Shown: positions 54,643 to 63,485, counted from the first letter of the stretch. The stretch: 64,000 bases of DNA from Clostridiaceae bacterium (GCA_902362725.1 CABIXM010000001.1:1-64000), one strand, 5' to 3'. The notes: a model not told the origin generated them from the letters alone. Numbers and translations: made by a program.

Positions 54643-57262
54643 TGTTTTCTCCATTCTTTTTTAATTTCATACGAATCCATTTCAGCGCCTGAATGAGCAA
54701 AAGACTGATAACTGCATACAGATATATCTGGCCAAGCTGCGTCAGGTTCAGGGATTCCACCTTAAACAGGAGATGAAGGACGGGAAGGGTCAGTACGGCT
54801 GTGATAAGCACTGCGCCCAGGGCAAAGGCTCCCAACAGCCAGGGATTCTGAAAGAAGCGGCTGGTAAAGAGAACCGGGTGATCGGATTTGCAGTTAAAGC
54901 CGTGGAACAGACGCGACAGGCAAAGGGTTCCAAATGCATACGTGCTTCCAAGCAGCGCGCCGTTCTGATGGTATCCGGTCAGAAATCCAACCATCGTCAT
55001 GATACCGATGACCAGGCCCTCCAGGCCGATTTTGCTGAGAAAATCTTTTGTCAGAATCGACTCACCCGCAGCGCGCGGCTTTTCCTTCATGACCTCGCTG
55101 CTATGGGGCTCTACGCCCAGGGCAATTGCCGGAAGGCTGTCTGTCAGAAGATTGATAAACAGCAGATGTACCGGTGCAAACGGAACCGGAAAGCCTGCTA
55201 TCGACGCGCAAAGAACCGTCAGGATTGCTCCGAAGTTTCCGGACAACAGAAACTGGATTGCGTACTTAATATTCCGATAGACGTTACGGCCATTTTCTAC
55301 TGCCTTTACAATCGTTGCAAAGTTATCATCGGTAAGCACCATCGCTGCAGCATCCTTGGCAACCTCTGTTCCGGTGATTCCCATGGCAACGCCAATGTCT
55401 GCCTGTTTCAGCGCGGGGGCGTCATTGACGCCATCTCCGGTCATTGCGACAATCATACCTCTTTCCTGCCATGCGCGGACAATACGGATCTTATGCTCCG
55501 GAGATACCCTTGCGTACACCGAAATATTCGGGACCAGCGCTTTTAGCTCCTCATCGCTTAAATGTTCAATATCCGCTCCCTCGCAGGCTTCAGATAAGTC
55601 TTGTAAAATGCCGATTCTTTTCGCGATTGCCGCCGCTGTTATCTTATGATCCCCGGTGATCATAACTGGCCGGATTCCGGCTCTGATACATTCGGTAACC
55701 GCTGCCTTCGATTCCTCTCTCGGCGGATCCATCATAGCGATCAGACCCAGGAAGATCAGATGATTTTCATCTTCGGCGGTTAAGAGATGTTCTTCCGGAA
55801 GGGGCCGGTAGGTAAAGGCAAGCACGCGGAGTCCTTCCATGGAAAATTCCTGATTCTGTTTTTGGATTTTCTCTTTATCGTCCGCTGTCATTTCCCGGAC
55901 GCCCTCTTTGGTCCAGATCTGTTTCGTCCGTTCAAGGAGACAGTCTACCGCGCCTTTTACGATCAGTCGGTTCTCACCGTCTATTTCATGAAGGGTTGAC
56001 ATCATTTTACGTTCACTGTCAAAGGGAAGCTCTCCGTTCCTGGGATAAGCGCTTCTTACTTCCGCGGCATGAATTCCGCAGCGGCTTCCCAGATTAATCA
56101 GAGCAGTTTCTGTGGGATCTCCGATTTCGACTCCATTTTCATTGGTTGAATCATTGCATAAAATACTGCAGTCCAGAAGATATCGTTGCGCCGGATCCAT
56201 TACATCAATGGCAGACGCGGAAATCCGTTTTTCATCTATATAATAATCCTCTACGGTCATCTTGTTCTGGGTAAGCGTTCCTGTTTTATCGGAACAGATA
56301 ATAGAGACACTTCCAAGACCCTCCACCGCCTGAAGCTTGCGAATGATAGCGTGTTCCTTCGCCATTTTCTGCGTTCCAAAGGAAAGAACTATGGTGACGA
56401 TGGAGCTTAAGGCCTCCGGAATTGCAGCGACCGCAAGCGCTACGGCAAACAGAAAGGCGTTGCCGGGCTGTTCACCCCGGAACACGCTGAGGGCAAATAA
56501 GATTCCGCAAAAAAGCAGAATTAAGATGGAAAGCTTCTTTCCGAAGGCCTCCAGATTTACCTGGAGGGGCGTCTGCTTTTCTGAGGTGGATTTCAAAAGT
56601 CCGGCAATCTTCCCGACCTCGGTCTGCATTCCGATGGCGGTCACAACTGCCCTGCCGCGGCCATAGGTCACAAAGCTTCCAGAGAACAGCATATTAGTCC
56701 GATCGCCAAGGGGAACCTCTGCGGAAAGAGTATCCAGGCTTTTTTCTACAGCAAGGCTTTCTCCGGTAAGAGCGCTTTCGTCAATCTTCAGACTGGCGTT
56801 CTCGATTAATCTTCCGTCTGCCGGAATCATATCGCCTGCCTCAAGCAAGATGATATCCCCGATGACCAGCTCCCTTGCCGGAAGCTGAACGACTGTACCG
56901 TCGCGCAATACTTTGGCTTCCGGGCCGGCAAGCGTCTTCAGGCTTTGCAGGGATTGTTCTGCCTTTATGGTCTGAACAGTTCCTAAAATTGCATTAATCG
57001 TGATAACGATCAGAATAACGAGCGCGCTTTCCATGTCTCCGAGCACACCGGATATGATTGCCGACGCAATCAGAATAAGCACCAGAAAATCCCGATACTG
57101 TTCAAAGAAAATCTGTGGGATGCTTTTCTTTTTTCCTTCCGCAAGTTCATTCCAGCCGTAGATCTCTCTGGCTTTTTTTACTTCTTCGCCGGTAAGTCCG
57201 GATTCTCTGCTGTTCACATGTTTCAGAACATCTTCCGGCGTTTGCTGATAAATTTGTTTCAT
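54629..57262 (-). CDS. P-type cation ATPase (P2, Ca2+/Mn2+ type)
   Basis: An 877-residue pump. Cation_ATPase_N (~5-70), actuator TGES 167-170, M4 motif IPEAL 281-285, phosphorylated D325 in SDKTGTLTQNK, hinge VAMTGDGVNDAPALKQADIG, and M6 LLFINLLTDSLPAIALGVE with N and D ligands typical of P2A/P2B Ca2+ pumps. The yybP-ykoY riboswitch upstream responds to Mn2+ in characterised cases, and related pumps under it export Mn2+; I therefore favour Mn2+ (or Mn2+/Ca2+) efflux. ATG is preceded by GGAGG. Confidence 0.92.
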   Translation of the reverse strand: MKQIYQQTPEDVLKHVNSRESGLTGEEVKKAREIYGWNELAEGKKKSIPQIFFEQYRDFLVLILIASAIISGVLGDMESALVILIVITINAILGTVQTIKAEQSLQSLKTLAGPEAKVLRDGTVVQLPARELVIGDIILLEAGDMIPADGRLIENASLKIDESALTGESLAVEKSLDTLSAEVPLGDRTNMLFSGSFVTYGRGRAVVTAIGMQTEVGKIAGLLKSTSEKQTPLQVNLEAFGKKLSILILLFCGILFALSVFRGEQPGNAFLFAVALAVAAIPEALSSIVTIVLSFGTQKMAKEHAIIRKLQAVEGLGSVSIICSDKTGTLTQNKMTVEDYYIDEKRISASAIDVMDPAQRYLLDCSILCNDSTNENGVEIGDPTETALINLGSRCGIHAAEVRSAYPRNGELPFDSERKMMSTLHEIDGENRLIVKGAVDCLLERTKQIWTKEGVREMTADDKEKIQKQNQEFSMEGLRVLAFTYRPLPEEHLLTAEDENHLIFLGLIAMMDPPREESKAAVTECIRAGIRPVMITGDHKITAAAIAKRIGILQDLSEACEGADIEHLSDEELKALVPNISVYARVSPEHKIRIVRAWQERGMIVAMTGDGVNDAPALKQADIGVAMGITGTEVAKDAAAMVLTDDNFATIVKAVENGRNVYRNIKYAIQFLLSGNFGAILTVLCASIAGFPVPFAPVHLLFINLLTDSLPAIALGVEPHSSEVMKEKPRAAGESILTKDFLSKIGLEGLVIGIMTMVGFLTGYHQNGALLGSTYAFGTLCLSRLFHGFNCKSDHPVLFTSRFFQNPWLLGAFALGAVLITAVLTLPVLHLLFKVESLNLTQLGQIYLYAVISLLLIQALKWIRMKLKKNGENNGSK

Positions 57263-57310
57263 ATGATTTCCTCCTTTTTCCTAAGTATTGCCAACAGAAA
57301 TTTTTGTATA

Positions 57311-57355
57311 AAAAAAGAGACCTTTATTGCACAATAAATATGCAATAAAAGTCTC
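57311..57355 (-). terminator. riboswitch-controlled terminator
   Basis: Minus strand GAGACTTTTATTGCA / TGCAATAAAGGTCTC stem (15 bp, one wobble position) followed by TTTTTTT. The 5' arm overlaps the 3' end of the aptamer, so ligand binding can sequester it and allow read-through. Confidence 0.9.
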
Positions 57356-57440
57356 ACTGTTTTTTTGTGACACCGGATGCTTCCACCGTATTGACGACGC
57401 CACAAACGCAGATTCGCAAGCGTAAGTTACTCCCTTTTAT
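57345..57440 (-). promoter_or_regulatory. yybP-ykoY (Mn2+) riboswitch
   Basis: Minus strand leader: AAAAGGGAGTAACTTACGC (57424-57438), then GTGGCGTCGTCAATACGG, a hairpin GGAAGCATCC, and closing GTGAGACTTTTA. The GGGAGTA / GTCGTCAATAC core and the terminal GAGACTTTT pairing back to AAAAGGG are those of the yybP-ykoY aptamer. It controls the P-type ATPase gene ~80 bp downstream. Confidence 0.85.
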
Positions 57441-57450
57441 TTAAGAAAAC

Positions 57451-57478
57451 TATATACCATCGCTGTTGTTTCTGTCAA
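57451..57478 (-). promoter_or_regulatory. promoter upstream of the Mn2+ riboswitch
   Basis: Minus strand -35 TTGACA (57473-57478), 16-bp spacer, -10 TATATA (57451-57456). Confidence 0.7.
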
Positions 57479-57518
57479 GAAGTATATTTCATTTGCCATT
57501 TATCCCTACGGAATTCCC

Positions 57519-57947
57519 TTAATATCCCCAAGTCATGAGCTTCCATTTTCCGCCTTCGCTCCGGGCCAGCCACCAGGACCAGGTGTATTCTTCGTTCGCT
57601 TCCCATGCGCCGCCGCCATTTTCCGGTGAACGGAAGCTGCTGTCAAATGCGATGCATTGGGTAAAAGGCTCTTTCTCGTCTTTTTCCGTTCGCAAATCGT
57701 TCATCCATGCAAGGGTATCGGGATCACTGCAGGTTTCATCGGATATATAGGAGAGGCTATGTAATTCGCAGCCCTCAAAGGAACGGAACTGTTTTCGTAT
57801 AACCTTAATGGCGGCGTCCATGTCTTCTTTGGAATAAAGGGAAGAGGTTCCATAATCGATTTCTACCTCTGAGGTATCGGCTTTTCCGCAGCCGACGAAA
57901 AGAAGTGTCAGCATAAGGAAAAGGATTATAGTTATCATTTTTTTCAT
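57519..57947 (-). CDS. small lipoprotein, unknown function
   Basis: A 142-residue protein. The signal peptide ends in a lipobox LLFVGC (Cys 20), so it is predicted to be an exported lipoprotein. The mature part (YSKEDMDAAIKVIRKQF, FEGCELHSLSYISDE, and the C-terminal YTWSWWLARSEGGKWKLMTW then GY) is shared with small Lachnospiraceae lipoproteins of unknown role. AGGAGGCAGCCGCT precedes the ATG. It lies 45 bp downstream of the AAA/DUF4143 gene. Confidence 0.82.
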   Translation of the reverse strand: MKKMITIILFLMLTLLFVGCGKADTSEVEIDYGTSSLYSKEDMDAAIKVIRKQFRSFEGCELHSLSYISDETCSDPDTLAWMNDLRTEKDEKEPFTQCIAFDSSFRSPENGGGAWEANEEYTWSWWLARSEGGKWKLMTWGY

Positions 57948-57992
57948 AGCGGCTGCCTCCTTATCATTTGGGACGGAGATATTTCGCCTTGC

Positions 57993-59189
57993 TTATTCTT
58001 GTAGCAACCAATCGGCTATATCGTGAATTTCGATTCCTTCATAGCTATATTGGGGATGTTTGGTTCTGGCAATCATCATTTTCGGATAAGCATCTCGAAT
58101 TTGAAGCAGAGGAGAGCATTCTCTCTCAAATGTTTCCTGCCCGGAAATGTTGTCGCTGACCTGAATATAAAACTTCTCACTGCCTCTCTGAGCAACAAAG
58201 TCGATTTCCTTTTGATAGAGCTTGCCGACATAAACATCATATCCACGGCGGAGAAGCTCGATGCAAACGATGTTTTCATAGACTCTGCCATAATCCATAT
58301 TTCTGCTTCCCAGTATTGCATATCGAATACCGCTGTCACACAAATAGAACTTTTCAGAGCTTTCAAGGTATTTCTTGCCTCGGATGTCGTATCTCTTAAT
58401 ATCATAAAATACAAAAGCATTGCACAAATACTTAATGTACTTGCCGACGGTTACATGGTTGGTCGGAGTCTCATTTGTTGTCAGTAGCTGACTGACCTTA
58501 TTCGGAGAAGTCAGGTTGCTGATATTATCCATAAGGAACTCGCTCAGACGCTGTAAAACCAAAGTGTCCGGGAGCGCATATTTCTGCACCAAATCCCTTG
58601 TAACAATCGTTTCGTAGACCTCTTTGATATAGTTTGTTCTGTCTTTTTCGGTTCTGTAAGCGTAAGAACCTGCTAAACCGCCCTTGATGGCGTACTCATC
58701 AAAGAGGTTATCTTTATCACTAACATCATCATAATATTGGCAATATTCCTGGAAGCTGAAAGGAAACACATGAATTTCAATATAGCGTCCGGTAAACAGA
58801 GTTGCCAGATCCGCACTCAACAGGAAAGCATTGGAGCCGGTCACATAAATATCGTACTTCTCTTTGGAGTAAAGGCTGTTGATCGCCAACTCAAACTTGG
58901 GGCACATCTGAACCTCGTCTACAAACAGGTAGTTCGTTTTACCTTCCTGATAATGTTCTTCCACATAGGCGTGTAAGGCATGGTATTCTTTGATTTCTTC
59001 ATACGCCAAATCCATGAAGTCAATGAAGATAATATTGATGTTTTCAAAATTGCTTTTCAGATACGCAATATACGCCTGCATCAGTTTGGACTTACCAGAG
59101 CGACGAATACCGGTGATTATCTTGATGTCAGGAGTGCCATTCAGTTCAATGATTCTATCAAGATATTTTGCTCTCGTGATGGTTTTCAT
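57993..59189 (-). CDS. AAA_14 / DUF4143 ATPase
   Basis: About 398 residues. N-terminal P-loop ITGIRRSGKSKLMQAYIAYL, Walker B-like INIIFIDFMD and NYLFVDEVQMCPKFELAIN, then TGSNAFLLSADLATLFTGRY. The C-terminal DUF4143 domain has YENIVCIELLRRGYDVYVGK then EIDFVA, a PD-(D/E)xK-like pattern (E..K..EID). Function is unknown; this group is common and mobile in Firmicutes and Bacteroidetes. The start is at the ATG 59187-59189, since the upstream frame crosses the promoter. AT-rich relative to the origin genes. Confidence 0.9.
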   Translation of the reverse strand: MKTITRAKYLDRIIELNGTPDIKIITGIRRSGKSKLMQAYIAYLKSNFENINIIFIDFMDLAYEEIKEYHALHAYVEEHYQEGKTNYLFVDEVQMCPKFELAINSLYSKEKYDIYVTGSNAFLLSADLATLFTGRYIEIHVFPFSFQEYCQYYDDVSDKDNLFDEYAIKGGLAGSYAYRTEKDRTNYIKEVYETIVTRDLVQKYALPDTLVLQRLSEFLMDNISNLTSPNKVSQLLTTNETPTNHVTVGKYIKYLCNAFVFYDIKRYDIRGKKYLESSEKFYLCDSGIRYAILGSRNMDYGRVYENIVCIELLRRGYDVYVGKLYQKEIDFVAQRGSEKFYIQVSDNISGQETFERECSPLLQIRDAYPKMMIARTKHPQYSYEGIEIHDIADWLLQE

Positions 59190-59199
59190 ATCGTCACCC

Positions 59200-59322
59200 G
59201 CTTTCAAAAATTGAAATTTTTTCATTTCTCGAAACCGCCTCGCTGTACTTATTATACTGTCTGCTAATAGTATATGCAAGATGTCGCTTTCAAAAACACA
59301 AATTTTTTTATTTTTTGAAAGC
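59200..59322. promoter_or_regulatory. operator-like repeats bracketing the AAA/DUF4143 promoter
   Basis: The 11-mer TTTTTGAAAGC (minus-strand reading) occurs at 59200-59210, just before the start codon, and at 59286-59296, just upstream of the -35. An inverted copy at 59312-59322 makes a hairpin with the second. Confidence 0.6.
59251..59279 (-). promoter_or_regulatory. promoter of the AAA/DUF4143 gene
   Basis: Minus strand -35 TTGCAT (59274-59279), 17-bp spacer, -10 TATAAT (59251-59256). Confidence 0.75.
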
Positions 59323-59329
59323 AGGAACT

Positions 59330-59356
59330 ATGTAAAGGCAGCTCGAAGGCTGCCTC
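59330..59356 (-). terminator. probable terminator of the redox operon
   Basis: AGGCAGC-CTTCGA-GCTGCCT stem (minus strand) followed by TTACATAG; 38 bp after the TlpA-like stop. The T-run is weak. Confidence 0.6.
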
Positions 59357-59394
59357 AGGCACCAAGCCTATCCTGTTTACACAGGTTTAATACA

Positions 59395-60339
59395 TTATTT
59401 CTGATCAAGTATGGACTGAATCTGTTTCATCAACTGCTCGTAGTTTGACTGATCATTGATTCCGCCCATGAAAGGTTCGCCAATGATATTTCCGTCTTTA
59501 TCCACGAGAACGGTTGTCGGGAATGCCATAATGTTTCCCGCATATTTTCCAACGGTTGAATCGGAATCGAAGGTCAGGTTTTTGTAGGAAGCTCCCTGGG
59601 CCTTCAGGATTTCTTTCGCTTCTTTGATTCCATCCTGATTATTATCTAAGGTATCGGTATTGATACCGACAACTTCGCCGCCCATGTCCCTGATTTCATC
59701 ATTTAATTCATTCAGTTTGGAAAGTTCTTCAACGCAGGGCTTGCATCCGCTGAACCAGAAGTTTACAACCGTCACTTTATTCTGGGCGAAAAGGCTTTCA
59801 TCTACATCGTTACCATCCAGGTCTTTCCCTTTGAAACCGTGGAACACACCTGCAGAGTCAGCTGAGCTGGAGGAACTACCGCTGGAAGAATCAGATGCGG
59901 CAATTTCTTTTTCAAGTTTTGTAATTTCTTCTTCGATGCCCCGAATCGTTTCTATGTCTTTACTCAGGGTAGCATATTCTTCTTCGGAGAAAGAATCTTT
60001 GTTTGATTCTATTGTATTTGCAAGAAAGTCCGCATAGTTTTCATTCATGGTATCATCGTTGACGTTCTTACTCATAAAGCCAAAGACCTTGTCCCATACA
60101 TTTTTGTGATCTGCAAAAATCCGGTTCTCCTGCTGGTACAGGTCGTCCAGCTTTTCGGCGGGCGCAGACGTTCCACCTGCATCTGTGGCGGAAGCAGACT
60201 CCTGTTCCGTGTTTTCCGCTGTCGCGGAATCAGAGGAATTTCCACAACCAGTGAATGCAAAAAGCATGGAAATGGCAAGAGAGGCCGCAATTGCTTTTTT
60301 CAATTTCATTGAGTTTTTTCTGCGTAATTTGTTTTTCAT
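59395..60339 (-). CDS. TlpA-like thioredoxin-fold lipoprotein
   Basis: About 314 residues. Signal peptide with lipobox ending FTGC (Cys 32), then a helical, E/K-rich segment (~65-145), a Ser-rich linker (150-160), and a redoxin/TlpA domain with NFWFSGCKPCVEEL (C199-x-x-C202) and a typical FPTTVLVDKDGNIIGEPFMG cis-Pro loop. It is an extracytoplasmic thiol oxidoreductase. The ATG at 60337-60339 has AAGGAG ten bases upstream. It follows the membrane ferredoxin gene by 42 bp, suggesting that electrons reach the CxxC pair through that protein. Confidence 0.92.
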   Translation of the reverse strand: MKNKLRRKNSMKLKKAIAASLAISMLFAFTGCGNSSDSATAENTEQESASATDAGGTSAPAEKLDDLYQQENRIFADHKNVWDKVFGFMSKNVNDDTMNENYADFLANTIESNKDSFSEEEYATLSKDIETIRGIEEEITKLEKEIAASDSSSGSSSSSADSAGVFHGFKGKDLDGNDVDESLFAQNKVTVVNFWFSGCKPCVEELSKLNELNDEIRDMGGEVVGINTDTLDNNQDGIKEAKEILKAQGASYKNLTFDSDSTVGKYAGNIMAFPTTVLVDKDGNIIGEPFMGGINDQSNYEQLMKQIQSILDQK

Positions 60340-60381
60340 GGTTTTTAATCTCCTTTTGAATATGATTTGATTCATTTTACT

Positions 60382-61269
60382 TTATTTATGGTCAGCCTGT
60401 TTCTTGCCTGAAAATCCGTAATGATAGCAGATCGCGTTTGTTGGACAGGCTTTCATACAGGCTCCACATCGGATACATTCCGGGTGATTTGGTGTGTCTA
60501 CTACATTTACATCCATTTTGCAGGCATGACTGCATTTTTGACAGCTGACACATTTTTCAGAATCTACCTGAATCTTAAGAAAGGATACTCTGTTAAACAG
60601 CGAGTAAACAGCGCCAAGCGGGCAGATCCACTTACAGAATGGACGGTAAAACAGAATGCTTAAGATGATTACAAGTATAAGGATTATAAACTTAAATGTA
60701 AATAAGTGCCCGAGTGCCGCACGGATTCCTGAATTAGCAAGGGACAGTGGAATTGCGCCTTCAAGTACGCCTTGCGGGCACAGGTATTTGCAGAAGAACG
60801 GGTCTCCCATACCCAGCGAATTCGTTACCAATGCCGGAAGCAGGATAACAAAGACGACCAGAATTGCGTATTTCAGATACCGCAGGGGTTTTAGCTTGGC
60901 AGTAGATAGTTTCTTACCTGGAATTTTATGCAGCAGATCCTGAAACCATCCAAACGGACAGAGAAAACCGCAGATAAATCGTCCGAACAGAACTCCCAGC
61001 AAGATAAAGAATCCGGTGATGTAGTAGGTGAACTTGAATTTTGAGGAACCGACGACAGCCTGGAAAGCTCCAATCGGACAGGCACCGGTGGCAGCCGGGC
61101 AGGAGTAACAGTTCAATCCGGGAACACATATGGTTTTTACCTTTCCCTGATAGAGTTTCCCTTTAAACAGATTCGGAATATGAAGATTGGTCAGCAGTGT
61201 TGCAGCTGCCTGAATCCATCCGCGGAAGCGAACTAGGAAGTTTTTGCTTGATTTTAATTTCTTATCCAA
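60382..61269 (-). CDS. membrane 4Fe-4S binding protein (NapH-like), redox partner of the TlpA-like protein
   Basis: About 295 residues with five or so helices. Cys pairs at membrane ends appear in NCYSCPAATGACPIGAFQ, FGRFICGFLCPFGWFQD, CKYLCPQGVLEG and PFCKWICPLGAVYSL; two classic 4Fe-4S motifs CVSCQKCSHACKMD and CIRCGACMKACP are C-terminal. Start is uncertain: I chose TTG at 61267-61269, overlapping the stop of the CXXC peptide gene, with GGAG ten bases before it. Earlier in-frame codons lie inside that upstream gene. Role inferred: moving electrons across the membrane to the TlpA-like lipoprotein. Confidence 0.9.
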   Translation of the reverse strand: MDKKLKSSKNFLVRFRGWIQAAATLLTNLHIPNLFKGKLYQGKVKTICVPGLNCYSCPAATGACPIGAFQAVVGSSKFKFTYYITGFFILLGVLFGRFICGFLCPFGWFQDLLHKIPGKKLSTAKLKPLRYLKYAILVVFVILLPALVTNSLGMGDPFFCKYLCPQGVLEGAIPLSLANSGIRAALGHLFTFKFIILILVIILSILFYRPFCKWICPLGAVYSLFNRVSFLKIQVDSEKCVSCQKCSHACKMDVNVVDTPNHPECIRCGACMKACPTNAICYHYGFSGKKQADHK

Positions 61270-61402
61270 TTCCCACACACTCCATACATAATTTGATTGC
61301 CTTACTGAGTACGACTGCAGCCTCTCCACGGAAAATCCCAACAAGAAAAAATACGAGACCAGCTGCAAGTAAAAAAATCTGTATTGCTTTTTCTGATTTC
61401 AT
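61262..61402 (-). CDS. CD1871A-family CXXC peptide
   Basis: A 46-residue peptide: MKSEKAIQIFLLAAGLVFFL then VGIFRGEAAVVLSKAIKLC then MECVGIG. One membrane helix is followed by CMEC and a fixed GIG end, as in the small CXXC proteins that precede membrane ferredoxins in Clostridia. It overlaps the 4Fe-4S gene by 8 bp. The RBS is poor (AAGTGG), so the level of translation is uncertain. Confidence 0.85.
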   Translation of the reverse strand: MKSEKAIQIFLLAAGLVFFLVGIFRGEAAVVLSKAIKLCMECVGIG

Positions 61403-61415
61403 TCAAATACCACTT

Positions 61416-61433
61416 GTTACTGAAAATAGTAAC
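61416..61433. promoter_or_regulatory. small inverted repeat, possible operator
   Basis: GTTACT-GAAAAT-AGTAAC, a 6-bp inverted repeat just upstream of the CXXC peptide gene and inside the divergent control region. It could be the site of the neighbouring response regulator; unproven. Confidence 0.4.
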
Positions 61434-61470
61434 TGCTCCTTTCGATGTGATTGCTCAATTAGCCGGTTTA

Positions 61471-61499
61471 TTGACCGTTCCATGGTTACATTATATAAT
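61471..61499 (+). promoter_or_regulatory. promoter of the two-component system
   Basis: -35 TTGACC (61471-61476), 17-bp spacer, -10 TATAAT (61494-61499), 43 bp before the response regulator start. Confidence 0.8.
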
Positions 61500-61541
61500 A
61501 TGGGATGTAAATTCCCTGTTAAGAAAATGGAGAAAAGTAAA

Positions 61542-62222
61542 TTGAGATTATTAGTTGTGGAAGATGAGAAAAAATTATGCGATATGATTGCGAAAAGTCT
61601 GCACCAGGCAGGTTATGAGGTGGATATGTGTAATGACGGAGAGCAGGCACTGGATATGATCTATGCGGAACGATATGACCTGATTGTGCTTGATCTGAAT
61701 CTGCCCGGGGTGGATGGGATGGAGATCCTTCGGGAGCTTCGCAAAGAAAATGAAGAAACAAAGGTATTAATCCTGTCTGCGAGAAGTCAGATTGCAGATA
61801 AGGTTGAGGGATTGGATTCCGGTGCAAATGATTATATGGAAAAACCATTTCACCTGCAGGAACTGGAAGCCCGCGTGAGAAGCCTGACAAGAAGAAAATT
61901 TGTACAAAAAAATATCTGTTTGGAATGTGGAAAACTTCGATTTGATACGAGAGAAAGAGTTGCATATGCAGAAGATAACCCGGTTGCGTTGACGAGAAAA
62001 GAAAATGGAATTTTAGAATATCTCCTTTTAAATCAAGGAAGACCGGTCAGTCAGGAAGAACTGATTGAGCATGTCTGGGATTCTTCTGTGGACAGCTTTA
62101 GCGGTTCCATCCGGGTGCATATGTCTTCTTTGAGAAAAAAACTGAAGGCAGGACTCGGATATGATCCAATCGTGAACAAAATCGGTGAGGGCTATAAGAT
62201 AGGGGGAGATAGCAAAGTATGA
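61542..62222 (+). CDS. OmpR-family response regulator
   Basis: About 226 residues. Receiver domain MRLLVVEDEKKLCDMIAKSL with phospho-acceptor D51 in LIVLDLNLPG and the conserved Lys in YMEKPF. The C-terminal winged helix is visible in LTRKENGILEYLLLNQGRPV and GSIRVHMSSLRKKL. I chose TTG 61542 because GGAG lies nine bases upstream and the protein then begins exactly like other family members; an ATG at 61527 has no RBS. It overlaps the kinase gene by 4 bp. Confidence 0.93.
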   Translation: MRLLVVEDEKKLCDMIAKSLHQAGYEVDMCNDGEQALDMIYAERYDLIVLDLNLPGVDGMEILRELRKENEETKVLILSARSQIADKVEGLDSGANDYMEKPFHLQELEARVRSLTRRKFVQKNICLECGKLRFDTRERVAYAEDNPVALTRKENGILEYLLLNQGRPVSQEELIEHVWDSSVDSFSGSIRVHMSSLRKKLKAGLGYDPIVNKIGEGYKIGGDSKV

Positions 62223-63412
62223 AAAAAATTAACATAAAAAAAGTATCACTCCAGTGGAAATTAACACTTCTTACCACAGCGCTTATTACCATATTATGCG
62301 GATGTCTTACCTTTTTCTTATATAAAAACGGAGTCTATTATTTTGATACGCTTCAGGAGTCTGTCACAGATCAGGGCACAGCGCCGGAAGCAGTGTACAT
62401 TGATATTCCGGAGGATGAGTGGGATGACTTTGTGGCGCAGTTTTCCATGAAGATTTATAACTCCAAATCAGATTATAGAAGCAGAAGCTTTCTGATTACT
62501 GTGATTGTAGCGTTGTTTGGCGGTGCAGCGACGTATTTTATCAGTGGACGGGCCTTGAAACCACTCAGGGAATTTTCAGAGACAGTGGAAAAAGTTCAGG
62601 CGCAGAATCTGACAGATTATACTATCGAAGAGAATAAGATTGCAGAGCTGGACAGGCTTCGTACGTCTTATAATAAAATGCTTATGCGGCTTTCCGAATC
62701 CTTTGAGACGCAGCGCCAGTTTACGGGAAATGCAGCACATGAGTTACGTACTCCACTGGCTTTAATCCAGGCGCAGCTGGATCTATACCATACAACAGAA
62801 CATCCGGAGAGTACAACAGCGGCAGAAGAGACCATTCAGATGGTAACGGAGCAGAATGAACGCCTTAGTAAGCTGGTCAGAACGCTTCTGGATATGAGCG
62901 AATTACAGACAGTAGCGCGAAATGACAGAATTGAGCTCCATAGTCTGATTGAGGAAGTGCTGACAGATTTGGAACCGCTGGCACAGGAAAAGAAGGTTGA
63001 ACTGATACAGAAGTCGCAGGGAACAGGAGAAAAGGCAGATGAAGAATTATTTTTGACAGGAAGTGATATTCTGATTTACAGAATGCTATATAATCTTGTG
63101 GAAAATGCGATTAAATACAATCGGAAAGGTGGAACCGTTACCGTATCAGCAATAAGGGAAAAGAACGAAGCAGTTCTGACGGTTTCGGATACCGGAAATG
63201 GAATTGATGAGGCATTCAGGGAAAAGATCTTTGAGCCGTTCTTCCGGGTAGATAAGTCAAGAAGCCGGGAGCTTGGAGGCGTAGGGCTTGGACTTGCGAT
63301 GGTGCGGGAAGTTGTGCGGGCTCATGACGGGACGATTGAAGTTTATGCAAATAAGCATAGGGGAACGACATTTGAAGTGAAAATGAGTATAGGAGCAGAA
63401 AAAACAGCATAA
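62219..63412 (+). CDS. membrane sensor histidine kinase
   Basis: A 397-residue kinase with two membrane helices (~13-35 and ~91-109) enclosing a short ~55-residue extracytoplasmic sensor loop (DTLQESVTDQ to KSDYRS). HAMP-like linker, then phospho-acceptor H174 in GNAAHELRTPLAL, N box LVENAIKYN, G1 DTGNGID, F FEPFFRVD and G2 GVGLGLAMV. Divergent from the redox operon, which is its likeliest target together with an envelope redox or stress signal. Confidence 0.94.
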   Translation: MKKINIKKVSLQWKLTLLTTALITILCGCLTFFLYKNGVYYFDTLQESVTDQGTAPEAVYIDIPEDEWDDFVAQFSMKIYNSKSDYRSRSFLITVIVALFGGAATYFISGRALKPLREFSETVEKVQAQNLTDYTIEENKIAELDRLRTSYNKMLMRLSESFETQRQFTGNAAHELRTPLALIQAQLDLYHTTEHPESTTAAEETIQMVTEQNERLSKLVRTLLDMSELQTVARNDRIELHSLIEEVLTDLEPLAQEKKVELIQKSQGTGEKADEELFLTGSDILIYRMLYNLVENAIKYNRKGGTVTVSAIREKNEAVLTVSDTGNGIDEAFREKIFEPFFRVDKSRSRELGGVGLGLAMVREVVRAHDGTIEVYANKHRGTTFEVKMSIGAEKTA

Positions 63413-63485
63413 CCGTTGAAACTCAACCACGGCGTTACATTTTGTCAAAATAAGAAAACCAGATGGAATGCCGAAGTGATATCGA

